NCBI RefSeq assembly: GCF_024139115.2
Contig: NC_085140.1
Location: 229,430,352 to 229,494,351 of the forward strand
Reading direction: 5' to 3'
DNA: 64,000 bases
Source of the DNA: Armigeres subalbatus
Taxonomy: Eukaryota > Arthropoda > Insecta > Diptera > Culicidae
Shown: in pieces, positions 10,682 through 20,262 of the stretch
How positions within the stretch are numbered: position 1 is the stretch's first letter
Layout: each line of letters opens with the position of its first letter
Translations under genes and position numbers: made by a program
Notes under the pieces: model-generated
What the model was told of the DNA's origin: nothing
The model's database searches: none
The model's input: the letters and a program-made list of their open reading frames with translations, nothing else

Positions 10682-11188
10682 CTATGGAGAAAATCTCAGA
10701 GGTGGGCGACGTTGTCTCTCCGAACGGCGCAATATCGGTGGTGAACTTTCACGTGAACGCTCTGCACTACTACAAGGGGTGAGGAACCGTGCTCCTGGCG
10801 TATCGAACGCCCCCGACATTGAACTGGTCTCTTGTTCGAGTTGCGATTCTTGTGACGTCACGATGCCTCCGTGAAAATGCATTCGACGAGATTGCTCACC
10901 TGTTTCGTATGATCTTGATCCGCTTGACGGATGGATGCACTCGTTGTCATAGAAACGTCGCATTTGATCAACATGACGTTTCAGATGTTTTCCTTCGTAG
11001 ACAATGTCATAGTGCAAATCACCCAAACGAGAAGCAACAACTCCTAAAATCCACTTGTCCATCCGAAGATTCCCAGAAAGGCAGTAGACTCGCTGTCCCG
11101 GTGTGAAAGAACGGAATGTTGATTCGAACGATGCTCGTTGTTTTTCGGCTGTCTTCGTGCTGATATCTTGCGGCTTGACGAGATCCAT
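10682..11188 (-). CDS. Gypsy integrase C-terminal region (frame-shifted from the rest of pol)
   Basis: 168-residue frame beginning MDLVKPQDI. It carries an SH3-like PGQRVYCLSGN...WILGVVASRLGDLHYDIVYEG segment (GPY/F-type integrase tail) and an Arg/Ser-rich end. It overlaps the upstream frame. The join is lost by one missing base in an A/T run at 11301-11305. The stop lies just before the polypurine tract. Confidence 0.8.
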   Translation of the reverse strand: MDLVKPQDISTKTAEKQRASFESTFRSFTPGQRVYCLSGNLRMDKWILGVVASRLGDLHYDIVYEGKHLKRHVDQMRRFYDNECIHPSSGSRSYETGEQSRRMHFHGGIVTSQESQLEQETSSMSGAFDTPGARFLTPCSSAERSRESSPPILRRSERQRRPPLRFSP

Positions 11189-12672
11189 CCGAGTCCGAAT
11201 GTTCCGACCAAGAAATAATTTCGCTGGTGATTCTCCAGTTTCAGTATGAGGAGCTTTTCGGTATTGCAGCAGGAATTCGTTGATATTGGCTTGCAGAGAA
11301 TTTTTGTCGTTCCCATAGCTTTGAGAGCTCTCTTAACGGTTTGGACGTAACGCTCGGCTTGCCCATTCGTGGCCGGATGATACGGTGCAGAAAGTTTATG
11401 GAATTTCACCCCGCGCTGCTGGAGAAACGACTTGAATTCCTCGGCAGTGAACTGCGGACCGTTGTCCGACACAACTGTTACTGGTGATCCGTAGGCAGCG
11501 AATAATCCGTCGAGAAGATTGACAGTTGCAGCAGCTGTAGTTGAGTTGGTTATTTGAACTTCGACCCATTTGCTATACGCATCCACAATGACCAGCAGCA
11601 TTGCTCCCGCTACTGGGCCAGCATAATCAACATGGATGCGCTCCCATGGACCCTTTGGGTACTCCCAATGATGGCTGCTAAACCTCGGAGGTGATGGTGC
11701 ATGCCGTGCGCATTCCGTGCAGGATCTTGCTAGACCCTCGATATCTGCATCTATTCCTGGCCAATACACAAAAGAACGTGCCATGCCTTTCATTTTAACG
11801 ATTCCGATGTGAGCAACGTGCAAGTCGTTCAGGATCGTTTGTCGAAGAGTAGGTGGTATAACGACACGATGCTCGAAGAGTAGACAATTGCCTGTCAAGG
11901 TGTATTTCACTTCCGGTGCTTTATAGCCTAGCTGCGCAAGGTTCCGTCCCAGCTCCAGCTCTTGAATAATCTTCCCAAGATGGGTGTCCTTCCGTGACTC
12001 GCGTGCAATATGTTCTGCTCGCACAGGTAGTTGCCTGATCTGGTGTAAGGCAAACAGTTCAAAATCGTCCTCAGTATTTCTTCCCTCGTGAAGAGAAACG
12101 GTGTTGACATCGGACTGCGTCGATTGGCATGGAATTCTGGAGCAGTAGTCGGCATTCGTGTTCTGACCGGTCGGCTTATAGACCACGTCGAAGTTAAAGT
12201 GAGCCAGATAATCGGCGTAGTTTGCCATTCGACTTATGCAGAGCGTAGGAAGCGACTTCTCTGGATGCAGGATTTGGGTGAGCGGCTTGTGATCCGTTAT
12301 CAGCGTGAACTTACGTGCATAAAGGTAATGAAAGAATTTCTTCACCGCCCATACGATAGCCAGAGCCTCCTTGTCGATTTGCGGATATCGTTGCTCTGTG
12401 ACGGACATGGCGCAGCTGGCGTATGCTATTGGTCGCTCCGTTCCGTTGTTCAGTCGATGCGAGAGGACCGCACCGAGTCCAGTTTTGCTGGCGTCCGTTG
12501 CAAGAATCAGCGGTAATGATGGGTCGTACTGCATGAGCACTTGCGGTGAGACTAGAACCTCTTTCAAGTCATGATAGGCCTTGTTTGCTTCGGGTTGTCC
12601 ATTTGAACGGATCGGCAAGTAACATGTCGCGCAAACTTTTAGCCCTTGAAGAGAGATTGGGGATGAACGCAC
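11044..12672 (-). CDS. Gypsy RNase H and integrase domains
   Basis: 542-residue frame. RNase H: LATDASKTG (D60), ..DKEALAIVWAV (E102), LITDHKPL (D127). Integrase: His/Cys zinc-binding region HVAHIG...CTECARH (about 285-325), then the catalytic D-D-E in HVDYAGP (D349), VSDNGPQFT (D403) and PATNGQAERY (E440). The first ~25 residues are out of frame relative to RT. The frame is lost after about residue 455, at the A/T run 11301-11305, and the ORF then runs on as noise. Confidence 0.88.
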   Translation of the reverse strand: MRSSPISLQGLKVCATCYLPIRSNGQPEANKAYHDLKEVLVSPQVLMQYDPSLPLILATDASKTGLGAVLSHRLNNGTERPIAYASCAMSVTEQRYPQIDKEALAIVWAVKKFFHYLYARKFTLITDHKPLTQILHPEKSLPTLCISRMANYADYLAHFNFDVVYKPTGQNTNADYCSRIPCQSTQSDVNTVSLHEGRNTEDDFELFALHQIRQLPVRAEHIARESRKDTHLGKIIQELELGRNLAQLGYKAPEVKYTLTGNCLLFEHRVVIPPTLRQTILNDLHVAHIGIVKMKGMARSFVYWPGIDADIEGLARSCTECARHAPSPPRFSSHHWEYPKGPWERIHVDYAGPVAGAMLLVIVDAYSKWVEVQITNSTTAAATVNLLDGLFAAYGSPVTVVSDNGPQFTAEEFKSFLQQRGVKFHKLSAPYHPATNGQAERYVQTVKRALKAMGTTKILCKPISTNSCCNTEKLLILKLENHQRNYFLVGTFGLGWISSSRKISARRQPKNNEHRSNQHSVLSHRDSESTAFLGIFGWTSGF

Positions 12673-13375
12673 AATAATAGGTTGCCTTACCTAAGAACAG
12701 CTGCAGTTCTTCCGGGGTTGACGGCCGTGGTGCATCACGAATCGCTTCGACGTGTTTTCCTGATTTGTGTAGTCCGTGACGATCAATCCTATGACCTAGG
12801 CATTCAAGCGATGACGTAGCGAAGATGCATTTTGATCGGTTCAGTCGCAGACCATTTTGCTTCATCCTGTCCATCGTTGCGGTAAGAGCAAGCAGCAGCT
12901 CGTCGAAGTTGTTTGCAAAAACAATGACATCGTCGTAAAAGCTGACAACGTGGGTCAACCCTTGAAGAATGGACTCCATACGTCGCTGCCAAATGGCTGG
13001 GATACTGGCAGCTCCATACACGGTTCTCGTAGGACGAATGAGTCCGTGCGTTGGAGTGTTGAGAGTGAGCACATGGCGGAACTCATCATCGATTGGCAGG
13101 TGCGTGTAGGCATCGGTTACGTCTAGATGGCAAAACAAGGCAGCTCCTCTCATCTTGTTGAAGATCGTTTCAATTTTGGGTATAGGATGCTCGTCAATGA
13201 TCATCCTTGGGTTGACTGTTGGTTTATAGTTGCCGGTTATTCGAATACCTCCGTTCTTCTTTATGACAATATGAGTTGGCGATGCCCACTCGGAGTGATC
13301 TACTCTCTCGTAGAATCCAGATGCAAGTTTCTTATCGATCTCCGTGGCATACCGATCACGAAGTGCAATAGGCAC
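12569..13375 (-). CDS. Gypsy reverse transcriptase domain
   Basis: 268-residue frame with the Ty3-type RT palm: LDVTDAY (D85) and FYDDVIVFA (catalytic DD at 148-149). The upstream thumb start 'GFYERVDHSEWASP' is typical of the clade. The frame to protease is interrupted near 13390 by what looks like an internal deletion of the linker. The frame to RNase H is lost at a ggg run (12592-12594), where removing one base would restore it. Confidence 0.88.
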   Translation of the reverse strand: MPIALRDRYATEIDKKLASGFYERVDHSEWASPTHIVIKKNGGIRITGNYKPTVNPRMIIDEHPIPKIETIFNKMRGAALFCHLDVTDAYTHLPIDDEFRHVLTLNTPTHGLIRPTRTVYGAASIPAIWQRRMESILQGLTHVVSFYDDVIVFANNFDELLLALTATMDRMKQNGLRLNRSKCIFATSSLECLGHRIDRHGLHKSGKHVEAIRDAPRPSTPEELQLFLGKATYYCAFIPNLSSRAKSLRDMLLADPFKWTTRSKQGLS

Positions 13376-14397
13376 GTCCCGTGCCCTCGTGAAAACTGGA
13401 GAGACTTACCTGGAACGTCGCTAAAGATACTGTCGAAGTTGTCCAGAAGTTTTGACAGCTGCGCTGATTGATACACAGTTACATCGGTGCTCGTGAGGGA
13501 TTTGATGGCCGTGTCCGAAGAGAACATTCGATTCAAGTTAATTTCACCAGCGAAGGGAGTTATCCATTCGCGCCCGAAGAGAGAGTCGGATTCTCCGGAC
13601 ACTACGTATATGTTTAGTCTGTGCGTTGCAGATCCGACGGATACGTCTACAGGTAGTCGACCTAAACAGTTTATGTGATGACCAGTGTAACTCGAAAATT
13701 GTCTGTCCGTTGGCAGCAGCGAAAACTCCGGCTTAATACTGCGTAGCTTTGATTCTCCTATGATTCCACATGGCGCTCCGGTGTCCAGTTCCATCTGTAG
13801 GTGGTGGCCATCGATTTCCACATCGATCATTTTCTTTTCGGTATATGGGATGTTGCGAACCTGACTGAGCGACTGTACCAAGTCGATTTCCGAAGCTGGT
13901 TCGTCTTGCGATTGCACCTGATCGGTAGATGAGTGTTGAGACAGGTAATTTCTTGATCTGCAGACTTTGGCTATGTGCCCCATCCTACAACAGATGTTGC
14001 ACCTAACGTCGCGAAAACGACATTGACTCCGCAGATGGTGTCCGCCACAGCCGTTGCAGAAAGTTGATCCACCAGCACTGTTCGGAAGAACTCTAGTTCG
14101 TTGTTCGTCGGCTGACGCACTCCGGGATCGGTTCTCGTGTAGCTTCCGATGGAAGGGTGGCGATCGATAACGAGGTTGGGCAAACTTCTTCGTCTTCGGC
14201 TTCTCGTAGCCAAGCTTGTTGGTTGCTTCCGCATACGTCGACGGCGTCCCACTGTTGATTTCTCGTGCTGTGTTCCGGGTTGCTTCCAGGGTGTGCGCGA
14301 TCTCGTACGCAGCATTGAAAGTAACTGGGTTCTTTGCGATGATTTCATCGCAGACATCCCGTGCTTCCAGTCCGTGTAAAAGTTGTTCGATAAGCAT
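13300..14397 (-). CDS. Gypsy capsid end, zinc knuckles and protease
   Basis: 365-residue frame. Residues 1-60 hold a capsid end (HGLEARDVCDEIIAKNPVTF). Two CCHC-type knuckles follow: CNGCGGHHLRSQC and CNICCRMGHIAKVC. The aspartic protease has LDTGAPCGII (catalytic DTG) near residue 207. The frame runs out near 13400 in front of RT. Confidence 0.85.
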   Translation of the reverse strand: MLIEQLLHGLEARDVCDEIIAKNPVTFNAAYEIAHTLEATRNTAREINSGTPSTYAEATNKLGYEKPKTKKFAQPRYRSPPFHRKLHENRSRSASADEQRTRVLPNSAGGSTFCNGCGGHHLRSQCRFRDVRCNICCRMGHIAKVCRSRNYLSQHSSTDQVQSQDEPASEIDLVQSLSQVRNIPYTEKKMIDVEIDGHHLQMELDTGAPCGIIGESKLRSIKPEFSLLPTDRQFSSYTGHHINCLGRLPVDVSVGSATHRLNIYVVSGESDSLFGREWITPFAGEINLNRMFSSDTAIKSLTSTDVTVYQSAQLSKLLDNFDSIFSDVPGKSLQFSRGHGTCLLHFVIGMPRRSIRNLHLDSTRE

Positions 14398-14441
14398 CCG
14401 GTCCAGAAAATCTCCATACTCACAGTAGGCAGCACCTTGCT

Positions 14442-14927
14442 TTAGTCGAAGGACGAACTGTGCAACGGATTCGCCCTTTTGCTGAACGATGTGCCTGAAC
14501 GACGACGAACGACGACGCTCTCGACGAACTTATTCCTTGTACGATCGAAGTGGTTCACCAAGGTGGTGCGTAGCTCCATGTAGGGAATCTCGGCAGGATT
14601 ACGGGGAGTGACGAGGAACTTCAAGGCATTATTCAACTCTGCCCCCATGTGGACTCTTGCAAAATTTGCATACTGGGCTTCCTGGATGTGGCTCAGCTGT
14701 AGTGCCCACTCGAACCGGTTGAAGTAATCGGCGACGGAAGTTTCTCCTGTTGAGTGGTATTCGGGCATTGTGAACGACGGTACTTTCGGTGGTGGAGCAG
14801 CAGCATCTCCAACCGGAATCTGTTGACCAGCGCTCGCCTGTTCAACGGCACTTCCAATAGATGCTTTGAGGGCCTGTGCAATCATTGCGGACAGCGCCTC
14901 CATGAATTCGGGACTTGTGGTGGCCAT
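14442..14927 (-). CDS. Gypsy Gag N-terminal part
   Basis: Starts MATTSPEFMEALSAMI and carries a retrotransposon gag fold (FNRFEWALQLSHIQEAQYANFARVHMG is its recognisable core). After about residue 140 the frame shifts in a tandem gaacgacgac tract near 14495-14515. The matching continuation is read in the frame of 13300-14397. Confidence 0.8.
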   Translation of the reverse strand: MATTSPEFMEALSAMIAQALKASIGSAVEQASAGQQIPVGDAAAPPPKVPSFTMPEYHSTGETSVADYFNRFEWALQLSHIQEAQYANFARVHMGAELNNALKFLVTPRNPAEIPYMELRTTLVNHFDRTRNKFVESVVVRRRSGTSFSKRANPLHSSSFD

Positions 14928-15000
14928 TCTTGGCAGCAGGAAGAATATGCTTTCGGTGAAACACTAACCTCACTCCCGTAGCGCGAGAAGTTTTCGACCA

Positions 15001-15018
15001 ATCCCACTTCTGACACCA
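15001..15018 (-). other. Primer binding site, tRNA-Leu type
   Basis: Plus-strand atcccacttctgacacca is the 3' end of a tRNA-Leu including CCA, so the minus-strand RNA would pair with it. It lies two bases from the 5' LTR. Confidence 0.75.
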
Positions 15019-15020
15019 AT

Positions 15021-15239
15021 TGTCGTGTTTGCAGGTGTTCACCCGGAATAAAGAAATTTGAAACAAATCGTTTACCGCTAACTTTACAGGAGATTTATTA
15101 CTTTTAAAGATAAACCGCGAATTAATATCGGACGCGTTAACTTCGCGACACGCGGCTTTTTTATTTTACATTCAACTGACAGCTCGTATACACTAAGAAA
15201 AGTTGTGTGTTTAAAATTGATAGGATTGCATATATAATA
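15021..15239 (-). repeat. 5' LTR of the gypsy element
   Basis: 219 bp, indistinguishable by eye from 10425-10643. It is followed by the target duplication agcgt at 15240-15244. Confidence 0.9.
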
Positions 15240-15336
15240 AGCGTTACGCTGAAAGGGAAGATTTCAAACGATACTAGCGCCTCTATCTTTCGATGGATTT
15301 TGAAGATTTATATATCAGTCGCATATGTAAAAATAC

Positions 15337-15534
15337 AAAAGATATTTTAGTTACTAGATAAAGATTGTCGCTTCGGTTCCCTTTGTTCTGCTGTCCGAAA
15401 CATGTGTGGTACATACCTGTCAAATCGTATGGATTTTCCTTCTTTGACATTTAGCTCCCCTATCCTCGCCAGCAAAAGATGTTCCGGACAGCGACGACAG
15501 CGACAATCTTTATCTAGTAACTAAAATATCTTTT
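15337..15534. mobile_element. hAT-type MITE, copy 1
   Basis: 198 bp with 36-bp perfect terminal inverted repeats starting aaaagatattttagttact. It is flanked by an exact 8-bp target duplication aaaaatac (15329-15336 and 15535-15542). The 8-bp duplication and lack of an ORF indicate a non-autonomous hAT-like element. A second, reverse-oriented copy is at 26331-26528. Confidence 0.85.
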
Positions 15535-15670
15535 AAAAATACATGTGGGGAAAAAATCCGCGGATTAAATCTCGCTTAACTTTTCAAAAGGACCTAAGTA
15601 ACATTTTTTTCATGATTTAATTTGAATAGCGCAATCAACAGAACAACATGAAAGCTTTTGATTGCAGTAC

Positions 15671-16420
15671 TCAAATTACCCAAGCCATGGTGATTGTGTA
15701 AGACCGTTGTGATAAGGCACTCAAAGCTTTCCGTATCCCATTCAGAAGATACGCTGAGTGCTTAACCGGTTTCATTGACCGAACAGCCTCCAAGGAACTT
15801 AGACTGTCGGTGAAGATGAAAAAGTGGTCAGGAGGTAGGGATGCGATTTGCTCGAGTGAATGGTGTATAGCTGCTAGCTCAGCAGTATACACGGAACAAG
15901 GCTCTTTGAGCTTAAAGTAGGCGCTATGAAAAACGTTGAAAACACCGAAACCAGTGGAGTCATAAATTTTTGACCCGTCTGTAAAAAAGCTTCTCTCCTC
16001 ACTGGCGTGCCCGTATTTGCTTGCAAATAATGGAGGTATGACCTCCGCACACAGAAAGTCTGGTATTCCATGAACCTCCTGCTTCATGGACAGATCAAAA
16101 GTAACAGAGGAACTGTAAGAGTCTAAGAAGTTAGCACGATTGGTATCTACCGAAGAAGGGCTTACCTCCAGCGTTATGTACCAGTGGTAAATACTCATGA
16201 ATCGAGATTGAGGGTTTTGTTCGAGCAGCTTCTCGAAGTTGTCAATGACCAATGGATTGAGAACCTCACAGCAGATGAGGAACCGGAGCGATAATTCCGC
16301 GAAACGATCTGTTAGTGGCAGTACTCCCGCAAGTACTTCCAAGCTCATCGTATGTGTCGAATTCATACATCCTAACGCGATACGGAGACAGCGGTACTGA
16401 ATCCTTTGAAGCTTCAGCAT
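15671..16420 (-). CDS. I-like LINE ORF2, RNase H domain, truncated
   Basis: RNase H core residues are visible: FFTDGSK (first Asp), YTAELAAIHHSLEQI (Glu) and FTDSLSSLEAV (second Asp). The last His region is missing because the element ends at AWVI. The RT C-terminal MLKLQRIQYRCLRIALG block opens the frame. It joins the upstream RT frame across a one-base loss near 16449-16450. Confidence 0.8.
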   Translation of the reverse strand: MLKLQRIQYRCLRIALGCMNSTHTMSLEVLAGVLPLTDRFAELSLRFLICCEVLNPLVIDNFEKLLEQNPQSRFMSIYHWYITLEVSPSSVDTNRANFLDSYSSSVTFDLSMKQEVHGIPDFLCAEVIPPLFASKYGHASEERSFFTDGSKIYDSTGFGVFNVFHSAYFKLKEPCSVYTAELAAIHHSLEQIASLPPDHFFIFTDSLSSLEAVRSMKPVKHSAYLLNGIRKALSALSQRSYTITMAWVI

Positions 16421-17235
16421 GTGTGTTTTAGCCGCGGACTGGAAGCAGAACTACCGTATTCGAGGACCGACAAAATGGTTGTTCTATACAACGTCATAAG
16501 ATCTTCGGGATGCGCTCCCCACCATGTTCCGGTTATTGATCGCATGAAGTTGATCCGTTTCTGGCATTTTTGTGTCAGATACACAATGTGCTTCCCGAAG
16601 GTACATTTCGAGTCGAACCAGACCCCGAGGTATTTAGAAGACATGCTATGAGTGATTTTCTTACCCATCAGTTGGAGCGGGAACTTTGCCGGCTTATGTT
16701 TTTTTGAAAAGACAACCAACTCAGTTTTCTCCGGAGAGAATTCGATACCCAGCTTCGTAGCCCAAGTAGACGAATTGTCCAGAGTATCTTGCAACGGTCC
16801 TTGCAGATCAACTGCGGTTGGCCCCGAAACGGATACAACACAATCATCTGCAAGCTGCCTTAACGAGCAATTTGGCATGAGACATTCATCAATGTCTCTG
16901 ACGTAAAAAATGTAAAGAAGGGGGCTTAAACATGAGCCCTGGGGGAGACCTATGTAGCTAATTCGTGAAGTTGCCGAGTCACCATGAGAAAAACTCATAC
17001 GCTTCTCTGACAGTAAATTGTACAAATAATTGTTTAAAATTGGTGAAAGTCCACACGAGTGGAGTTTGTTGGATAAGACATCAACGCAAACTGAATCAAA
17101 AGCCCCCTTAATGTCCAAAAACACTGAGCCCATTTGCTCTTTTTTAGCGAAAGTAAGCTGAATTTCTGAAGAAAGCAACGCAAGACAGTCGTTCGTTCCC
17201 TTGCCCCTGCGAAAACCAAATTGTGTATCTGACAA
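16414..17235 (-). CDS. I-like LINE ORF2, reverse transcriptase core
   Basis: RT blocks in order: TQFGFRRGKGTNDCL, FLDIKGAFDSV (first catalytic Asp), GLPQGSCLSPLLY and LADDCVV (catalytic DD). The start is out of frame with the endonuclease part because of an eight-base A/T run at 17234-17241, where one base appears missing. Confidence 0.85.
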   Translation of the reverse strand: MSDTQFGFRRGKGTNDCLALLSSEIQLTFAKKEQMGSVFLDIKGAFDSVCVDVLSNKLHSCGLSPILNNYLYNLLSEKRMSFSHGDSATSRISYIGLPQGSCLSPLLYIFYVRDIDECLMPNCSLRQLADDCVVSVSGPTAVDLQGPLQDTLDNSSTWATKLGIEFSPEKTELVVFSKKHKPAKFPLQLMGKKITHSMSSKYLGVWFDSKCTFGKHIVYLTQKCQKRINFMRSITGTWWGAHPEDLMTLYRTTILSVLEYGSSASSPRLKHTC

Positions 17236-18833
17236 AAAAAACTATTCGATTCAACCCATTTGTCTAGCCGGAAGAGAATCATCTTCTCCAACAACTTCCG
17301 AAGACATGACAGCATCGCGATGGGGCGATACGAATTATAATCCGACGCGGGTTTTCCGGGCTTCTGGATGGCTATCACCCTCACTTGCCTCCAATCATCC
17401 GGAACAATGTTGCACTCCAGAAACTGGTTGAACAGGCTCAATAAGCGCCTCTTCGCGACGTCTGGGAGGTTTTTGAGCAAATTGAACCTGATTCTATCCA
17501 TCCCTGGAGCGGAATTGTTACATGAAAGAAGAGCAAGTGAGAATTCAATCATCGAAAAGGGACGATCCATATTATCCCTGTCAGCAAAAGCATCACATAG
17601 CTTTTGCCTCACCGGTACCGAATCCGGACAAACTTTCTTTGCGAAGTCGAGTATCCACCGCGACGAGCTTTCACGATCTTCGTATACGGACGACGCGTTG
17701 CGCATTCTTCTCCCGACGGTCCACAGAGTTTTCATTGAAGTCTCGCGCGAAAAACCTTCAACTAAAGTGCGCCAATATCCGCGCTTCTTCACTTTGACCA
17801 GTTTCTTGAACTGGATTTCGAGCGCGGTGTATCGTTTATGAAGAACGATCGCCCCGTATTTCAGAAATTCTTTGAACGCGGCGGATTTCTCGCGATAAAG
17901 TTGCGTACACTCGATGTCCCACCACGGACTGTAGGGTTTCCAACAAACCGAAGCTCCTGGCACCGGCCGACGTTGTGCCTGAAGAGCGCTTTCAAGAATC
18001 AACTGCGATAGAAACTTGTACTCTTCCCGCGGGGGAAGTGCTTCTATCGACTGTATGCCATCGCTGATGGCGTCCGCATATTTGCCCCAATCGATGTGCT
18101 TCGTGAGGTCATATGAAAGATCGATGGAAGCAGATTGCTTATGTCCATTGGAAATCGAAACTTCGATCGGCAAATGATCACTACCATGGGGATCTTGGAC
18201 CACCTTCCAAGTACAGTCCAACGATAATGAGCTCGAACAAATGGAAAGATCTAGACGGCTATCTCTTGCTGGAGGAGCCACTCGTGTAACTTCTCCTGTA
18301 TTCAAAATTGACATATTGAAGTCGTCGCAGAGGTCGTATATCATTGATGAACGGTTGTCGTCGTACAGTTCCCCCCAGCCTGTTCCGTGGGAGTTAAAAT
18401 CTCCCAGGAGCAACCGTGGCTCGGGCATAACCGAGCAGATGTGCGAGAGATCTCTTCGAGATATCGCGGTGTTTGGAGGAAGATATATCGAGGCGATACT
18501 GAGGTCTTTTCCTCGAATAGTCACCTGACATGCGACAGCTTCGGTGCCAGACATCGGCGCAAGATCGACTCTATAGAAGCAGTGCTGTTTTTTGATCCCT
18601 AAAACCACCCCTCCATATCGTTTTGCCCGATCGCGGCGGATTATGTTGAAATCAGGAAAATGAAGGTTCACATCTGGTGTTAGCCATGTTTCATATAAAG
18701 CAAAAGCATCGCATTGTAATTTGTTAACTAAATATTTAAAAATATCTAATTTTGGAAGAATACTTCGACAGTTCCACTGTAGAATCGAAATCATGTTACC
18801 CTTATTGACTAAGTTAGCCATCGAAGGATACAA
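17034..18833 (-). CDS. I-like LINE ORF2, endonuclease and start of RT
   Basis: 599-residue frame. The APE-type endonuclease has ILQWNCRSI near residue 17, YETWL, LLGDFNSHGTGWG and GSDHLPIEV. The RT start has APGMDRIRFNLLKNLP and YRPIAMLSCLRKLLEKM. The last ~65 residues are read in the wrong frame after the homopolymer at 17234-17241. It overlaps ORF1 by about 20 bp, a typical LINE arrangement. Confidence 0.87.
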   Translation of the reverse strand: MYPSMANLVNKGNMISILQWNCRSILPKLDIFKYLVNKLQCDAFALYETWLTPDVNLHFPDFNIIRRDRAKRYGGVVLGIKKQHCFYRVDLAPMSGTEAVACQVTIRGKDLSIASIYLPPNTAISRRDLSHICSVMPEPRLLLGDFNSHGTGWGELYDDNRSSMIYDLCDDFNMSILNTGEVTRVAPPARDSRLDLSICSSSLSLDCTWKVVQDPHGSDHLPIEVSISNGHKQSASIDLSYDLTKHIDWGKYADAISDGIQSIEALPPREEYKFLSQLILESALQAQRRPVPGASVCWKPYSPWWDIECTQLYREKSAAFKEFLKYGAIVLHKRYTALEIQFKKLVKVKKRGYWRTLVEGFSRETSMKTLWTVGRRMRNASSVYEDRESSSRWILDFAKKVCPDSVPVRQKLCDAFADRDNMDRPFSMIEFSLALLSCNNSAPGMDRIRFNLLKNLPDVAKRRLLSLFNQFLECNIVPDDWRQVRVIAIQKPGKPASDYNSYRPIAMLSCLRKLLEKMILFRLDKWVESNSFFCQIHNLVFAGARERTTVLRCFLQKFSLLSLKKSKWAQCFWTLRGLLIQFALMSYPTNSTRVDFHQF

Positions 18834-20262
18834 ATGACTCGATGAGGGGCATTTTCGAAGCCAGCTGCTTCAGGAGAGGAGTCAGAATAGGAAGAACAGT
18901 TTTGACCATGTTTTTCACGGGGTCGGAAGCATCAAAGAAGTTGAGGATGAGCTCCACGATGCCAGAAAGCGTGAACATTGGAGCGCTCGGGAGTTCTTCT
19001 GCTCGCTCTATATGCTCTCTTTCTGGCTGAGAAATCGCAAAAAATGGGGCATCTGGGATTTTAGATGTTCCCGGAAGCGGTGGAAACTCTCGTTCATCCC
19101 GATGTGAAACCACAAAGGTTGAACGTTTTTGAGTATTTCCACCCGCTTTGAATTTGACCATGTTGGATTGGGGCTCACTTTGAGGCTGTTTTCTAGGCTT
19201 TTTTGAGGGTCGCTGGCTCTGTTTAATTCTCTTCCTCGTTGAGCCATTGAAAACAAAGGGAACCCCATTTCCAACCTCGGAGTCAGAGCTATCTTGATCG
19301 TCCAAAGGAAGAGACGAGTAGATGGTGTCATAAACGAGTGGAGGAGCGGCCTTCCTCAACATTTCGGCGTAACTTCGCCGAGAACGCTGCTGAAGAGACC
19401 GCTTCTGGTGTATTCGCTGCTGTATGTACGTTGGGCAAGCTTCAAGAGCATGCGGAGGGCTTTCGTTACAATAGACACATTTCGGTGCCGTCTTGCACGC
19501 GCCCTCCACATGCTTCTCTCCGCATGATGCACAGCGAGGTTTATTGCAGCAGTACTGAGCGGTGTGGCCCAGCTGCTTGCAATTAACACAATTCATCACC
19601 TTCGGTACATACAGCCGAACAGGTAGACGAAGTTTGCCAATGACTACGTAGTCAGGCAGTGCGGACCCGGAAAAAGTGACGCAGAAAGAGTCAGACGGGG
19701 AATAACTCCGCTTCTCTCCCTCCTGCGACACCGAATACATTTGTTTGCAATCCAGTATCGCAACAGGAGGCAAAGAAACGTTCTTGAAACGACCGAAACC
19801 TTGTTTCAAATCGTCGCATGTCATACTTCCCTCCGTCACCACCCCCGCGATCTCACATACTGCTGACGGTAAATACACCCTATATTCGAGAGTGAAAAGC
19901 TCACAGGTGGCAATCTCGTTGGCCTGTTTGCGATCACTGACCGTGACACGGAGTTTACTGGACCCAACCATGTCAATGGTCGTGACAGACGAAAATCGCT
20001 TTTCCAGATCTTTGCTAATCTGGCTGATATTCAAACGTTTGCCTTTGGGTCGAAAGAAAACAACATACGGCCCACTAGAGTCGTGAGGGTAGACCTTGGG
20101 ACGGGGGCTCGTAAGGGAAATTTTAGCGTTGCTGGTGTCCATTTCGTTTTGGTTTGGAACACCCGAATGCAACGAAACATCTGACATGGAATACGAAGTA
20201 CCCCCGCCAACTTCGCCTTCGCGCATTGCGGACACGAAATGCGCCGCTGCAGCGAGGCACAA
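18814..20262 (-). CDS. I-like LINE ORF1 (Gag-like nucleic-acid-binding protein)
   Basis: 482-residue open frame with no breaks. A central RRM-like stretch (about 70-200) precedes three zinc knuckles around residues 225-280: CVNCKQLGHTAQYC, CASCGEKHVEGAC and CVYCNESPPHALEAC. The tail is basic and rich in Ser, Gln and Lys. ORF1 packages LINE RNA into RNPs (family knowledge). The start could instead be the Met at about 20226 (MREGEVGGG). Confidence 0.87.
   Translation of the reverse strand: MCLAAAAHFVSAMREGEVGGGTSYSMSDVSLHSGVPNQNEMDTSNAKISLTSPRPKVYPHDSSGPYVVFFRPKGKRLNISQISKDLEKRFSSVTTIDMVGSSKLRVTVSDRKQANEIATCELFTLEYRVYLPSAVCEIAGVVTEGSMTCDDLKQGFGRFKNVSLPPVAILDCKQMYSVSQEGEKRSYSPSDSFCVTFSGSALPDYVVIGKLRLPVRLYVPKVMNCVNCKQLGHTAQYCCNKPRCASCGEKHVEGACKTAPKCVYCNESPPHALEACPTYIQQRIHQKRSLQQRSRRSYAEMLRKAAPPLVYDTIYSSLPLDDQDSSDSEVGNGVPFVFNGSTRKRIKQSQRPSKKPRKQPQSEPQSNMVKFKAGGNTQKRSTFVVSHRDEREFPPLPGTSKIPDAPFFAISQPEREHIERAEELPSAPMFTLSGIVELILNFFDASDPVKNMVKTVLPILTPLLKQLASKMPLIESFVSFDG

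Larger units (their letters stand above)
10425..15239 (-). mobile_element. Ty3/gypsy LTR retrotransposon, near complete
   Basis: A 4815-bp element on the minus strand with 219-bp LTRs that look identical by eye. It is flanked by a 5-bp target duplication agcgt at 10420-10424 and 15240-15244. The primer site next to the 5' LTR matches a tRNA-Leu 3' end. A purine tract lies beside the 3' LTR (minus-strand aaagagagaagaaa, 10644-10657). Gag, protease, RT, RNase H and integrase follow in Ty3 order. The K02A2.6-like pol suggests the mag clade (inference). Frames are broken in four places, three of them within short repeats or homopolymers. Confidence 0.92.
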
